From Hymenopus coronatus (taxonomy: Eukaryota > Arthropoda > Insecta > Mantodea > Hymenopodidae): a stretch of DNA of 64,000 nt. The stretch lies in the NCBI GenBank assembly GCA_030762935.1, contig CM060900.1:107474620-107538619 (forward strand), read 5' to 3'. A model generated the notes under the pieces. It was not told where the DNA came from and did not search any database. It saw only the letters and a list, made by a program, of their open reading frames with translations. Position numbers and translations under genes: made by a program. Position 1 is the first letter of the stretch. Each line of letters begins with the position of its first letter. Shown here piece after piece: positions 35,868-47,205 of the stretch.

Positions 35868-37400
35868 TTGTGTATCACTGTTATATAAGTAACTTATATA
35901 TAACTGTTATATAAGTAATATAGGAGCCGAAGTTGCTCAGTTTTAAGTATCGATTGCCATACAAGTAATATGCGAGATAAAGTTGCACAGCGCTATGCAG
36001 CAACTGTATACAAGTAATATGCAAGCCGAAGTTGCACAGCGTCACGCTTCCACCGAATACAAGAAGTATACAATCTAAAGTTGCAAAGCGTAAAGTATCA
36101 ACTGCCATACAAGTAATATACAAGCTAAATTTGCACAGCGTTACACATCAACTGAATACAAGCGATATACAAGCTAAGGTTGCAAAACTTTGTGTATCAA
36201 CTGTCATACAAGTAATGTACAAGCTAAAGTTGCAAAGCGTTACGTATCAACTGTCATACAAGTTATGTACAAGCTAAAGTTGCACAGTGTTATGTATCAA
36301 CTGAATACAAGTGATATACAAGCTAAAGTTGCAAAGCGTTACGTATTAGCTGTCATACAAATAATGTACAAGCTAAAGTTGCAAAGCGTTACGTATTAGC
36401 TGTCATACAAGTAATGTACAAGCTAAATTTACAAAGCGTTACGTATTAGCTGTCATACAAGTAATGTAAAAGCTAAATTTACAAAGCGTTACGTATTAGC
36501 TGTCATACAAGTAATGTACAAGCTAAAGTTGCAAAGCGTTACGTATTAGCTGTCATACAAGTAATGTACAAGCTAAATTTGCAAAGCGTTACGTATCAGC
36601 TGTCACACAAGTAATATACATGCTTAAGTTGCAAAGCGTTACGTTTCAACTGTCATACAAGTAATGTACAAGCTAAAGTTGCAAAGCGTTACGTATCAGC
36701 TGTCACACAAGTAATATACATGCTAAAGTTGCAAAGCGTTACGTTTCAACTGTCATACAATTAATGTACAAGCTAAAGTTGCAAAGCGTTACGTTTCAAC
36801 TGTCATACAAGTAATGTACAAGCTAAAGTTGCAAAGCGTTACGTTTCAACTGTCATACAAGTAATGTACAAGCTAAAGTTGCAAAGCGTTACGTTTCAAC
36901 TGTCATACAAGTAATGTACAAGCTAAATTTGCAAAGCGTTACGTATCAGCTGTCATACAAGTAATATACATGCTAAAGTTGCAAAGCGTTACGTTTCAAC
37001 TGTCATACAAGTAATGTACAAGTTAAAGTTGCAAAGCGTTACGTATCAGCTGTCATACAAGTAATTTATTTATTTATTTATCCTGGTTGGAGTTAAGGCC
37101 ATAAGGCCTTCTTTCCACTCTACCGGGCAATACGTTAGCTTGTACAAGCTAAAGATGCAAAGCGTTGCGTATCATCTGTCATATAAGTAATATACAGACT
37201 AAAGATGCAAAGCATTAAGTAGCGATTGTTATGCGAGTAGAATGCTTGCCAAAGGTTGCACAGTGCCTGTGTCAACTGTTATGCAAGTAATAAAATCTAA
37301 ACCTGTGTTTAAATTTCTCAGCTTGAAGTCGTCAAATATGTAATGTTCAATGTAGCCAATCTTACAGATTGTAAAGCTATCAACTGGATTAATATTCACT
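35868..37400 (+). repeat. 50-bp satellite array
   Basis: About 25-30 tandem units have a 50-base period. The core contains 'gcaaagcgttacgtatcaac', 'tgtcatacaagtaatgtac' and 'aagctaaagtt'. Units in 36190-37060 are nearly identical and fall into subtypes (tatcaac, tattagc, tttcaac, and a tatcagc form with cacacaagtaatatacatg). The left edge (35868-36100) and the part after 37142 are clearly more diverged. Open frames across it arise only from the repetition. No spacers are present, so it is not a CRISPR. Confidence 0.97.
37066..37140 (-). mobile_element. Retroelement 3'-end insertion in the satellite
   Basis: The satellite is interrupted after 'caagtaat' by 'ttatttatttatttatcctgg' and 'aaggccataaggcctt', and resumes at 'gtacaagctaaag'. 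On the minus strand this is a short unique segment ending in a TAAA-type repeat, as at the 3' ends of some LINE-mobilised elements. The family is not named. Confidence 0.65.
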
Positions 37401-37552
37401 GTTTCAGTAGGCATTTACTTTACATCTTTACAATTGTTTGAATATATTGAAGCATCATTTAATATTGTAGGTTCAGTCTTTGGTTCAGCTTTATTTGGAG
37501 CAACAGAAATTCTTGGTCTGCATGTTATTACAGGAACTATATTCTTATACAG
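37401..37552 (+). pseudogene. cox3: Nuclear mitochondrial insertion (NUMT): cox3 fragment
   Basis: From 37407 the translation reads VGIYFTSLQLFEYIEASFNI, then VGSVFGSALFGATEILGLHV, then ITGTIFLY. Cytochrome c oxidase subunit III has YFTxLQxxEYIEAxFxIxDSxYGSxFFxATGFHGLHVIIGTxFL at this position. About 48 of some 260 residues remain in one open frame. Decayed 50-bp satellite lies on both sides. It is a nuclear fossil, not an active gene. Confidence 0.92.
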
Positions 37553-37790
37553 GTAATATGCAACGTATGCTAAAAAATTACACAGGTTAATTCAGCTGCT
37601 ATATGTAAGTTATTTTAATGGTTGCAGGGTTTAAGTATCAAATATATCAGCAAAGGCAATGTGCAATCTATCTTAAAGATTGCGGAGCGTTAACTGATAA
37701 CTGCCATATAAGAATGGTGAACCTGTTTTATGATTACACAGCTCTAAGTCGTCAACCGCAACACAAGTAATATCCAACTTAATTGAAAGA
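37553..37790 (+). repeat. Decayed edge of the 50-bp satellite
   Basis: Unit-like pieces persist, such as 'gattgcggagcgttaactga' with 'taactgccatataag' (37680-37710) and 'cgcaacacaagtaatatcca' (37758). They are spaced at about 50 bases or multiples and are strongly diverged. Confidence 0.65.
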
Positions 37791-38328
37791 ACACGAAGCA
37801 GCCACGAAGTAGTTCATGAAATTGAAGACTGATTTAATTCTCATTGAGTTACTCTAAGTCAAGATGTTTGCTAGAGAGGAGTTTATTTTTCGCTTTGCCT
37901 CTAGTGAAAAAGTACTGCTCTTTTAGAGGAGGTTTACTATAAAGATCGGTCCTCCGCAAGAAATTGCAGAACGGAAAGGAGTTACACTAAAGGATGCAAA
38001 ATGGCGAGCCTGCAAATCCTCTTTATTCGAAAGAAATGCTGTGCATCCTTAAATAATTGGTAAACATTTCGCGATAAGCGAAAACGCACAACGCATAAAG
38101 CGTAGATATCTTTAAAATACACCATGCATTTGAAATAACATTTTTGTGACTATTTCGTTCATGTCACGTGATCGTAGGAAGTGGCCAACCCAAGTACATT
38201 GGTGCGTAAAATTCCAACCAGTAAGAACTCACTATCTCTGCATTTCACTTGTTTTCTTAACACAACCACGTGCAACTGTTTTTCTAAATTTATGGCACCC
38301 TCCTGCCTTTGTTTTCCCTTTCTTTTTT
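37791..38328. other. Spacer without recognised features
   Basis: No gene or repeat family is recognised. Confidence 0.4.
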
Positions 38329-38555
38329 ATAGTGTTTAACGCCCACTTTTACAATTTGTGGCCCCGTAGACGATGACACTGGTGATACATGCAATGAAGA
38401 TGGAGTACCGGTGGAATGCGATGGCGTGAGAACCCGGAGAAAACCCGCACCTGCGCCGCTTTGTCCACCACAAATCTCACTTACGGTTGCTTGGGATCGA
38501 ACCCAGACCGTCTAGGTGAGAGGTGAGTGGTCTAACTACTCGGCCACGGCACGAC
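38329..38555 (-). mobile_element. SINE family A, well preserved
   Basis: It has a full tRNA-like head on the minus strand (gtggccgagtagttagacca; ggttcgatccc near 38493-38503) and a complete body. The sequence tgttttc is present on both sides (38310-38316 and 38557-38563), a possible short target duplication. Confidence 0.9.
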
Positions 38556-38708
38556 CTGTTTTCTCTTAGTTCATATCATAATAATAGTATCAGTGTGCAG
38601 TGATATTCCCGTACATAATGACGGAAGTTCCAAAACGTCTTGGGGAAAGGTCTGTCGCTGAAATAGGCATATTAATTGAAAACTCAAAGCCGCAGAATAC
38701 CAAAAACA

Positions 38709-38750
<42 letters not shown>

Positions 38751-39227
38751 CAACCAGTTCAACGAATTCTCTAAGCAACGAGGTCATGATTTATGTGGAC
38801 ATCAAGTCGCAGTGTTTTCGGTGCAAATATACGTCAAGCCAAATGAGATTTTAGGAATATTATTCTTCGTGTCCATCTAGGCTAATCATTGTCATTTTAT
38901 TCACGAAATAGTCTTATTAAATACAACTCGAGCTACAACTTTTCTCTAGATAATTTACCGATAAAATTTGGAGCTCTCGTTAAATTGCCTAAACGATATC
39001 GTCGATATTCAGCAGTCTCTCCCAGTTGAGTGGAAAGAACATGGAACTTTAAAACCAGCATATAGCGTCCAGTTATTAAACATATGACTACCACCATTCC
39101 TTTTTTATGGTCCTCTATGTACATTGTCAGGCTAAATTTCCGGAACGCATTGAAAGTAATTATCCTTTTCTGTAACTTTAACACCTGATTTCACACCATA
39201 AATAGTTTAATTGCCTTACTATATATT
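38556..39227. other. Spacer with a GA microsatellite
   Basis: A pure GA dinucleotide run lies at 38715-38748. Nothing else is recognised. Confidence 0.5.
38715..38748. repeat. (GA)17 microsatellite
   Basis: An uninterrupted AG dinucleotide run of 34 bases. Confidence 0.98.
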
Positions 39228-40078
39228 TAACGTACATGTTTATTTCTCTCTAGAAACAACAGCACCCAAAAATTCTATGTTGAAGTTGCGCCGGAAATAT
39301 ATGTTTTGAGACACTCTGGGTCCAGAAACTATCCGTAGTGTGTGTATATGTGTGTGAAGAGCAAAATTCAAAATAGGAAATTTTGCTAAATAAAAACATA
39401 TTTAAATTCAGCGCCTCCAAGGATGCGACGTGAAGATTTTCAAGCATGTCCACCGCTCATTACTGCTCATTAGATGGAACATTTTTCGGAAATTTTTATT
39501 TTCTCAAAAGCGGCTCTAAGGACTATAATAAAAACCAAATGTTTTAAGATATTTTTATGACAAATGAAACGCATTTATACGTTCTGGGAATAGTTTCTAA
39601 AACCCTCTTAGTTCTGAATGACGTTTGCATAACGGACAAACTAAAACATGTAAACATCTTATTCTATTCAAGTAAGTCTTGTTAAATCACACAATTTATG
39701 TCAAAAAGAGTTTTTGTATGTGTGGGTGTAAATAGCCATTTTGGGGACACTGCTTGTTATTAGTTTGAATTTGGCAATACCTATACTTCTTTCAATGGGA
39801 AGTTGATATTCTTTTAATGTTTATTTCTCTTCTTTCTTAAATGCATTTCAACGGAGGATTATTCCATTACATAGTGGTCAATTCTTAAAAGGGTTTGACT
39901 ATCATTTAAGCATACTGTATTCGCCTATTCCAGTTTCATCTGCCTACAAATACATGTAATAGAAGCGTATTTTACAAATATTTAAATCGATTGGCATGAA
40001 TTAAAGGAATAAGCTCCTTAATAATAGTTTGTTTGAAAATAGGCAGATTAAGGCATCTGAATGTAACATAGGATACCT
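39228..40078 (-). mobile_element. TPE repeat, diverged full-length copy
   Basis: A minus-strand copy with the palindrome reduced to 'tttctctctagaaacaa' (39243). The landmarks 'cagcacccaaaaattctatg' (39259) and 'ctccaaggatgcgacgtg' (39415) are kept. The 5' motif (catctgaatgtaacatagg) ends at about 40073. Confidence 0.78.
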
Positions 40079-42871
40079 ATTGGTACTCTTTTCTGTGAAA
40101 GAAGGCATCTATTTACGTTCTTCAGAGGTGTAGAAGATGAGTTTATGATTGCCATAAGCTGTTTAGCTTCATTTGAATCATTTTTTTCTCATCTTGAAGG
40201 TTAATAAAACAACCTTTCAAAACCTCCCGCCAAATAAAGTACTACGTCATGTACTCGATGTAACGGGTGCGACATCCAGAACTGAACTGATTTGAATCAA
40301 ACCTCCTCAGCGCTAATATCTACAAACAGGGTACCTAATAAAAGTTGTGTAAAACTAACGTAGTAGCCTGTTCCGTAGCAGAAGTGAGGTTGCAGATCTG
40401 TTTTCTACTTCTGATTCTTCGATTATGACTGGACCTCGGAAATTCAGACTTTAAAAAGTTACAAAATTAGCCACTATTTTGAATTATGGAAAAAAAAATT
40501 CATTTAACCACTACTCTTACATGTTAGCGTTGTTGAAGTATAAGATAAGCTTGTCAAATAGGTAATAAACTTAAAAAATGAATCGCGTTTTTAAATGTTT
40601 TAATATAGATAAAAACTTTATTATATCGAGTTTTAGTTTGCATACATTGGGGAAACTATTTCCAAACTTCACGTCGATAACTTCAAAATTACACCATAAG
40701 AAGTATTTAGTTGCTGAAAAATGTTTAAAATCATGTTACAGACCAGAAAACAGTATTTGAATATTGCAGACATTAAGTTATCGCAATACTTTTTACTGTA
40801 CTTTTGATAAAATAGTTTACATAAAGTGCATAATTTAAAACGTTATTTTAAAATATGCACCAAGTCTGGGAAGAATACTTCTATATATTTTCTATGTGGA
40901 TGTCTGTGTCATGTCTTCTGATAAGTGTTACTTAGTCATTACGTCACTCGCTCAAATGCATTAGAATGATATGAATCTTGCAATATAAGTGTCGCAAGCG
41001 TGTATTTGCAGAACTAGGAAAAAGATTGAAAATATGTGACGAAGTCAAGTATTTTCTCTTCAGAGCTACTGTAAATGCGTATTGCATTCTATTTTTGACG
41101 CTAGTGATTAACAGAAATATTTATGCAAAAATAAGATAAACACTGTCAGCTGTTCAAAAGCAGTATCAAGGCCGACCACATTAGCTTCTGTATGGTGATG
41201 GGTTAATTATGACTGGTAATGTTGTAAAGACCTAAATATGAGAAGGCTACTTGCAACGAAAGAGTTACATTTAAGTTCTGTAGAAGTTCAATCATAAGTA
41301 AATGTAAACAAATAACTTAAATTAAAGACGGTAAGTTTTAAGCGGTAAACAGTCAACGATCGTAGAAGATTACAACAACAAATACCTATACATATCGGTG
41401 TTGGAGGATAACATAAATTGCACTAACGTCTGGTAAAAGTGCAAAACGCACTGAGTGCTGGAAATTCAACTTTCCACTTATGATAGCATGAGATAAAAAG
41501 CACTACCTTTATAAAACAGTTTTACACTATTATTTCCTCACTCTTAGGTTAATCTGCGCCATAACAAATCCGTAGCCAGTGCACCGCAGTACAACACACT
41601 AGCACTCCGGGAAAGAATGTAATCTCATATTAACAATCTAAATTACTGAACAAATTAATTCTTAAATTATATAATACTCTATACAAATAACTAAGAATTA
41701 AATTGACGACGATATGTATTGTTAAACAGAGCTACAAGTCCCAACATGCTATTCGTGTGAGTCACCTGATTTCCGCAATGCTATTTACAGCAGTAATGGT
41801 TGCTGGTTGTTGCTGTTTATAATCATGGAGGACGGTTGCCGTGAATTTCCTCTTGCATCTTCGATTTACATAAAGCATAAGGCTCGTAAACTGATGACTA
41901 CTGTGAAAAAACTATTGTGCTGATTGTTAATTTTAAGCTATGTAAGAAAAATCTAACACTTCCCGCAAAAAAAGTGGTGAAATTAACATCTGAGTTTTTC
42001 GGTGTTTCATCTACAAGTATAAATAATGCACAATTTGTTTTAAAATGTGCCCCAAACAGTTGATAAAAGAAGCATTGTTTTAGGAGATTAAGTGACACTG
42101 TTATTGAGAGCCTGATTATCAACTTTGGATTGGAAAGCAGCAGCTTAACATTATAATATGGCGCATGTAGGTGCCATAAGTCCGTGAAAGTATGAGACAT
42201 TTCTGGCGCGAATGGCGGAAGGCAACATTATAAGAGTGCACTGGTCGCCTGTGTTTTGTTTTGACGAGGATCAACTTAAGACGGAATAAAAACTAGCTAC
42301 TAATAATAGCTATAAAACCACACATTGAGTGTTTGCGAAATTTTCACCAGTCAGTTCTCTTAAAGGAACACTCCTTATCCAGATACCGCACTACAACGAC
42401 CCCCCCCAGTGACATGCACAGCTGACGGCTGGGTTCGGGACCAAACTTGCTGCTTTGCCAGACACATGATAATGAATATGAGAGGGAAACACGGGAAGTG
42501 CTATGGTAGGGGAACCCCAGAAAACTTAGAGCAGCGACAGTTGAATGTTAGTGCTGGTGTACATACATGAGTATAGTTATGAATTTCACCTTATGAAACA
42601 CTGCCGCACAACTCGTTCAAATGAATGTAATAAAATCTGTTTTTGCACATTTATGTTTTCTACGTCTCACCAAACTCTTTTTCAAGGAACCCCATATCTA
42701 CGGTTATAAACGTGATACAATATTCACCAGAGTAGAAGTAAAATACACTTAAAGCCTTAATTTACATATTTTAAAAACATCTGAATCCTTTAACCTCCCT
42801 ACGACAGTCATGCATAGCCTATAAGAACCACTTTTTCGACGGAGAAATACTTGGTCGAAATCATTCAGTGT
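40079..42871. other. Long AT-rich spacer, no recognised gene
   Basis: This is the longest stretch without a recognised repeat. A minus-strand frame of 100 codons (41898-42200) and a plus-strand frame of 60 codons (40578-40760) are not recognised. A run of eight C occurs at 42400. Old repeats too diverged to see by eye are possible. Confidence 0.4.
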
Positions 42872-43260
42872 TTTTCACTTCCTCTAGCACGTATGCACAA
42901 TGTACATAGTAGATAGAGAAGGTATTATATTCCACCCAAAAATTCGATACCGAGATTTCAACGGAAATTGGTCTTTTGAACACAAAAAAAAAAAACGTTT
43001 TTAGGAAAACGTGTATGTGTGTGCCTGTGGGCAGCAATCCTCATAAAAGTGATTAAATACCAAAGTTGGTATTTTAAGTTCAGTATCTTCCAAGGATGCG
43101 AAATGAAGGTTTTCAGAAAAATCCCCCTAGCCCCAGCTACCCTTTACATACAACTTGTTTTAGAAAATTTCGTTTTTCTCAAAACTGGCTAATGATTTTG
43201 ATTAAAATACCATAAGCTTAATATATTTTTATGACAAACGAAATGTATATCTTAAATGAC
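42872..43260 (-). mobile_element. TPE repeat, 5'-truncated, well preserved 3' end
   Basis: It shows the whole terminal palindrome: 'acttcctctagcacgtatgc' (42876) and 'acatagtagatagagaaggt' (42904). It then runs through 'ccaaggatgcgaaatgaagg' and stops near 'aaatgtatatcttaaatgac'. Confidence 0.82.
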
Positions 43261-43587
43261 AGCAAATAGGTCTAACATGAACTCAACTTTTGATATAAGC
43301 GAGTTCAATTCTGGATACTTAACAAAGTAATAGGTAACTCAAGCCGTAAAATGGCAAAGTTATATCATTACATTTATATTTTAAAATTGTTAAGAAAGTT
43401 ATTTTTAAAATTGTAAATAAATATGTGTAAGACCATCAAACTCCCCTTTATACTTCCTATTATAACGACGTTTGACTCTGAAACGTTATATACATGAACA
43501 TCGCACATTAAACAGTAGGTTCTCTTGTTTTTGTATTCTCTCTGTCACACTTCATGAAACTGGCGTCTCGTCCTTTTTTTTCGGGGG
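43261..43587. other. Spacer without recognised features
   Basis: AT-rich DNA; nothing recognised. Confidence 0.4.
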
Positions 43588-43795
43588 GATAATGTTTAAC
43601 GCCCGCTTTTACTGCTTGTGGCATCGCAGGCGATGACACTGATGATACATGGAATTATGATGGAGCTCCGGTGGAATGCAATGGCGGGAGAAACCGGGGA
43701 ATCCGGAGAAAACCTGCCCCTGTTCCGCTTTGTCCACCACAAATCTCACATGTGTTCGATTTGGATCGAACCCAGGCCATCTAGGTTAGAGGAGC
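43588..43795 (-). mobile_element. SINE family A, head-truncated
   Basis: The 3' end (atgtttaacgcccgctttta) and body are good. The tRNA head is kept only to 'ggatcgaacccaggcc...ctaggttagagg', after which unrelated sequence follows. Confidence 0.88.
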
Positions 43796-44705
43796 CGTCG
43801 CGTCTCGTTCGAAGCCCGTATCCGCTACTGGATGATGCAATTCGAAGCACAGTGAAGAAGACAGTTGTAGAAGAGGAGGTAATGTGACAAGGATGGTTTT
43901 TAGAGCAGTGGCCCATGTCTGGTATACATTGCTTGGTCAGAGTGTTTTGAGACATGGATGTTACGTGACTGCAGGGTAGCTAGCTCAAAGTCTTGGCAAA
44001 CAAAATCGACCTGGACTCAGGAAACGGTTTCCCACCTTTGCCTTTTGCTGTCTCAAAAGCCTCTGGCCGAAGTATAAGGTTCGCTCGCTTCTTCAACGTT
44101 GTCTAGCGTATTGCTTTAGTCCATTAGGACAGTTGGATGACAATATTATATGTTATGTTACTTCGTTTTCGAATTTGTTTCTACCCACGGTTTACCGTCA
44201 AAACCTCCTTTACTACATTATATTACACAGATTCCATTTTGTCACGTGCTATCTCAACCAAAACCTATATTAAAATATATACCATAGTAAATGTCACACG
44301 AGTTATATAAATTGCTCTATTCAGAACTTCTAAGAGAGTAAAACGGTGTTATGTGTGTAAATACACATTAAAGTATTATATGTAATACAATAAATTAAAT
44401 AGCAATTCTTTTTTAAACTGCAGAAATTACAAATTCACATCAAAATAAAATATGCTACTATACCAAAATTTAACACAAATGAAGAAGAATAGTAAAATTT
44501 AAATGTTTTGCTTTACTTTACTTCCACATACATTGATTGGCTGTGCTTAAACTTGCGTAGTGCTTTAATCAGATACAAATTAACAGACCTATGATAAACT
44601 CTGTAATGATCAAAATGTCAACTAAAAACCCAGTATACTTGAGAGCACCATAATGTAATAAATACGAACCACAGAAACTGAACCAATAATAATAATAATA
44701 TTAAT
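43796..44705. other. Spacer without recognised features
   Basis: The part up to about 44130 is GC-richer and unrecognised; the rest is AT-rich. An AAT trinucleotide stretch ends it at about 44688-44711. Confidence 0.4.
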
Positions 44706-44945
44706 AATAATACGTACAGTACCGCTATAGTCCATACAGGCCTTGGGTTATGAACCCGACTGCTGGCCTTGCGCGAACTTACCCAGAGCAGATGTACAGA
44801 AGCTAAACGATACGGTTAGGTCGATTCGCTAATATCACGTACCCACCATCCGGAATATTGGTTATCGTGGCCGTGATCGCTACCTAACGCAGGTCCTCAG
44901 TTTGCTTTCGCAGCTGACTGGACAGCGGTCCTATATCCGGGACTT
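44706..44945. repeat. GC-rich repeat family F, copy 2
   Basis: It begins 'gtaccgctatagtcc' like the copy at 26713, but is longer. It stands out from the AT-rich surroundings. An AAT-type microsatellite abuts its left side. The class is not recognised. Confidence 0.45.
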
Positions 44946-45024
44946 TAAATCCGTAACCCTTTATGATATAGAAATCTAAAGTAGTATAGGAATAAAAATA
45001 AATTTAAGAGCACTTAAACACATT

Positions 45025-45162
45025 ACTACCACCACCACCACCTCCACCACCACGACCACCACTACGACCGTCACCACTACCACCCACCACTCACCACCAC
45101 CACCACCACCACCACCACCACCACCACCACCACCACCACCACCACCACCACCACCACCACCA
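45025..45162. repeat. (ACC)n microsatellite
   Basis: It is degenerate from about 45025 and perfect from 45092 to 45162, about 23 units. On the minus strand it would encode polyglycine or polyvaline, which is why an open frame of 121 codons spans it. Confidence 0.97.
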
Positions 45163-46014
45163 GGTTTGTTCAGAAGGTAAGAATAAGTTTGAAAAAAAAA
45201 AAAAACATAGTTACCACCATTGTTCATGCATTTCTTATAGCGGGGAATGAACTTCTGTACGCCCTCTTCAAAGAAAGCTGCCATCAGTGAAAACAGCGAC
45301 TGCTGAACGCCGTGTTTTGTGGAAAACGCATCACAAAGCATTCTGAACTGTCTGTTTTCATGAATTGCCTCATTCCCTTGTTAAACCAAACCATCAGTAA
45401 CAACACAAAGTCGCTCACACCCTGCTTCGTCATCAACATTGGATCGTCCATCAGTGTATTGCCCAACCCATTTTCTCACCCTCCCATCTGTTATTATATT
45501 TCACCGTAAATTTCTAAGTTGATGTTGAATTTCACCTGGCTTAACATTCCTTGCGTTCAAAAACCGCATTACAGAATGTAGTTCAGGCGGGATCAGAAAT
45601 TGTCTTAAACATTTTGAACCATAACTAACTACTGTAATCACAACACGATTCGGTTTTAGTGGCGTCAGTGGACATATAATGAACCAGAGGGACGAGTGCG
45701 CACGCGTGGAACTGCGACATTAGCGTTGCGGTGGCGGTAGAACGAAATTGTACTTAGTTTCCGGACACGTCTCGCAATATGCTGCTTCCTCCACACAAAT
45801 CCCGAAGCACTTCCATACATCCGGTCTTATTTCTAACTGAGAAACTTCCTTTTCAATTTAAAAAAAAAACAATTTCACTTATATCGCTCGAAATATCACG
45901 TGATTCAGGCACGTAGGCTGAGAGCGAAACACCGTTCGAGTTCTGGTATTTGAAATTTTCGGCATACATGGAGTTTGGAAGCAAAGGATACAAATGCCAA
46001 CATAAATAAAAATA
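45163..46014. other. Spacer without recognised features
   Basis: Nothing is recognised. Short frames at 45284-45509 on both strands have no recognisable product. Confidence 0.4.
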
Positions 46015-46788
46015 GCTGATGTGTTCCATTCACATAACTTTCTCTAGCTGTTCCAAATACAAACTATTCTTACAAAAGATTATTCTTTTGTCTACATTAT
46101 GCTAATCGAGATAAATATTAGCATAATATTATTACATGCTTCATTGTAATCATAAGGGAATACATTATGCTAAAAGCGATAGTCAAAGCTTTTAAAAGCT
46201 GGTCGCTATGAGAAGCAATTCAGGTTCGGTTTGCTATGCATGTCCCGTTTGAGAAAAGTCAGTTTAAAACTGAAACCAATAACAAGGACAATCTCAGAAA
46301 CTATCAAATATGTAAGAAAAACGCATATGAAATAAATTATGTGTTTTAACGAGATCTATATGTTTTGTATGTCAAGTTTTTGACTATCTCTTATGGCTTA
46401 ACCGTTATGCAAAATTCTGCAAAACTCGTCCAGAATAAAAAGTCCTTCAGAGGCTATTCCCAGAAAGTTCAAACATAAATGTTATTTGTGATTCAAATAC
46501 ATTTAATATATGGTATTTCAATCAAAATTATTAGAGCCATTTTTGAGAAAAACAAAATTTTCAAAATATTTTCCAAGTAAGGGTTGAAATGGGAGAATTA
46601 TAAACACCAAGTTTGGTTTTTAACTGTCTCTCCGTCATTGAGTATGCTAACCACAGACACACACGCGCGAACCTTTTTCTAAACATGCTTTTCTCGGACT
46701 CGGAGGACCTCAAAACATATATTTTCGGTGTAATCTCGACATCGATTTTTTGGTGGTATGCCCATATGTGCTAGAGAAAATAAAACAT
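46015..46788 (+). mobile_element. TPE repeat, full-length copy
   Basis: The 5' motif is textbook (ctgatgtgttccattcacat at 46018). All landmarks follow. The end is 'gtgctagagaaaataaaac'; part of the palindrome is deleted (gtatgcccatatgtgctaga). Confidence 0.85.
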
Positions 46789-46977
46789 GGAGTTTGTAGT
46801 TTGAAAGCATCTAGGAAGAACTAATCTGTTTGGTGGTAGAACAGTGCAGTAATGTCATGAATAGACGTTGCAGTGTAGTATGCTATTTCAGAACTACTTT
46901 AGCAAACTGTTACTTTGGCAGTAGAGGGAGACAATACAATTACACCTCTTTATCCCCAAACTGTTTACCAGTCTCCT

Positions 46978-47205
46978 GATCGCCTGGGTAGTGTGGTGGT
47001 AGCGTGTTCAAGAGGATGCGAGTTTGAATCTCGCTTAGGATGAGTTATGTACCCGGATAAGGTTTTTTTCGGGGTTTTCCCTTATCCTGAAAAGACGAAT
47101 ATCGAGAAACTTTAAGCTCAATGGACCCAGAGATCATTTGAGTAGCATTTCACTAATTTTATTTATCGTCGGTATGACCAACCAAGTTAAAGGAGTTAAA
47201 CATAG
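46978..47205 (+). mobile_element. SINE family B
   Basis: It has a tRNA-like head (gggtagtgtggtggtagcgt; gagtttgaatctcgc) and the body 'ttttcggggttttcccttat'. It ends 'ccaagttaaaggagttaaa' followed by an A-rich tail. Confidence 0.9.

Noticed and set aside
35881..36399. Several open frames with repeated peptide units such as VIQVMYKLKL
   Set aside because: They are translations of the 50-bp satellite. The period is not a multiple of three, so frames shift from unit to unit.
35868..37400. Regular array that could suggest a CRISPR
   Set aside because: Units are head to tail with no unique spacers, the host is eukaryotic, and there are no cas genes.
43618..43887. Frame of 89 codons with a plausible-looking start
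   Set aside because: Most of it is the antisense of a family A SINE. Similar frames arise in other copies of the same SINE (823-1086, 54254-54556).
44976..45341. Open frame of 121 codons encoding a polyglycine/valine protein (minus strand)
   Set aside because: It exists only because the (ACC)n microsatellite has no stop codon in this frame.
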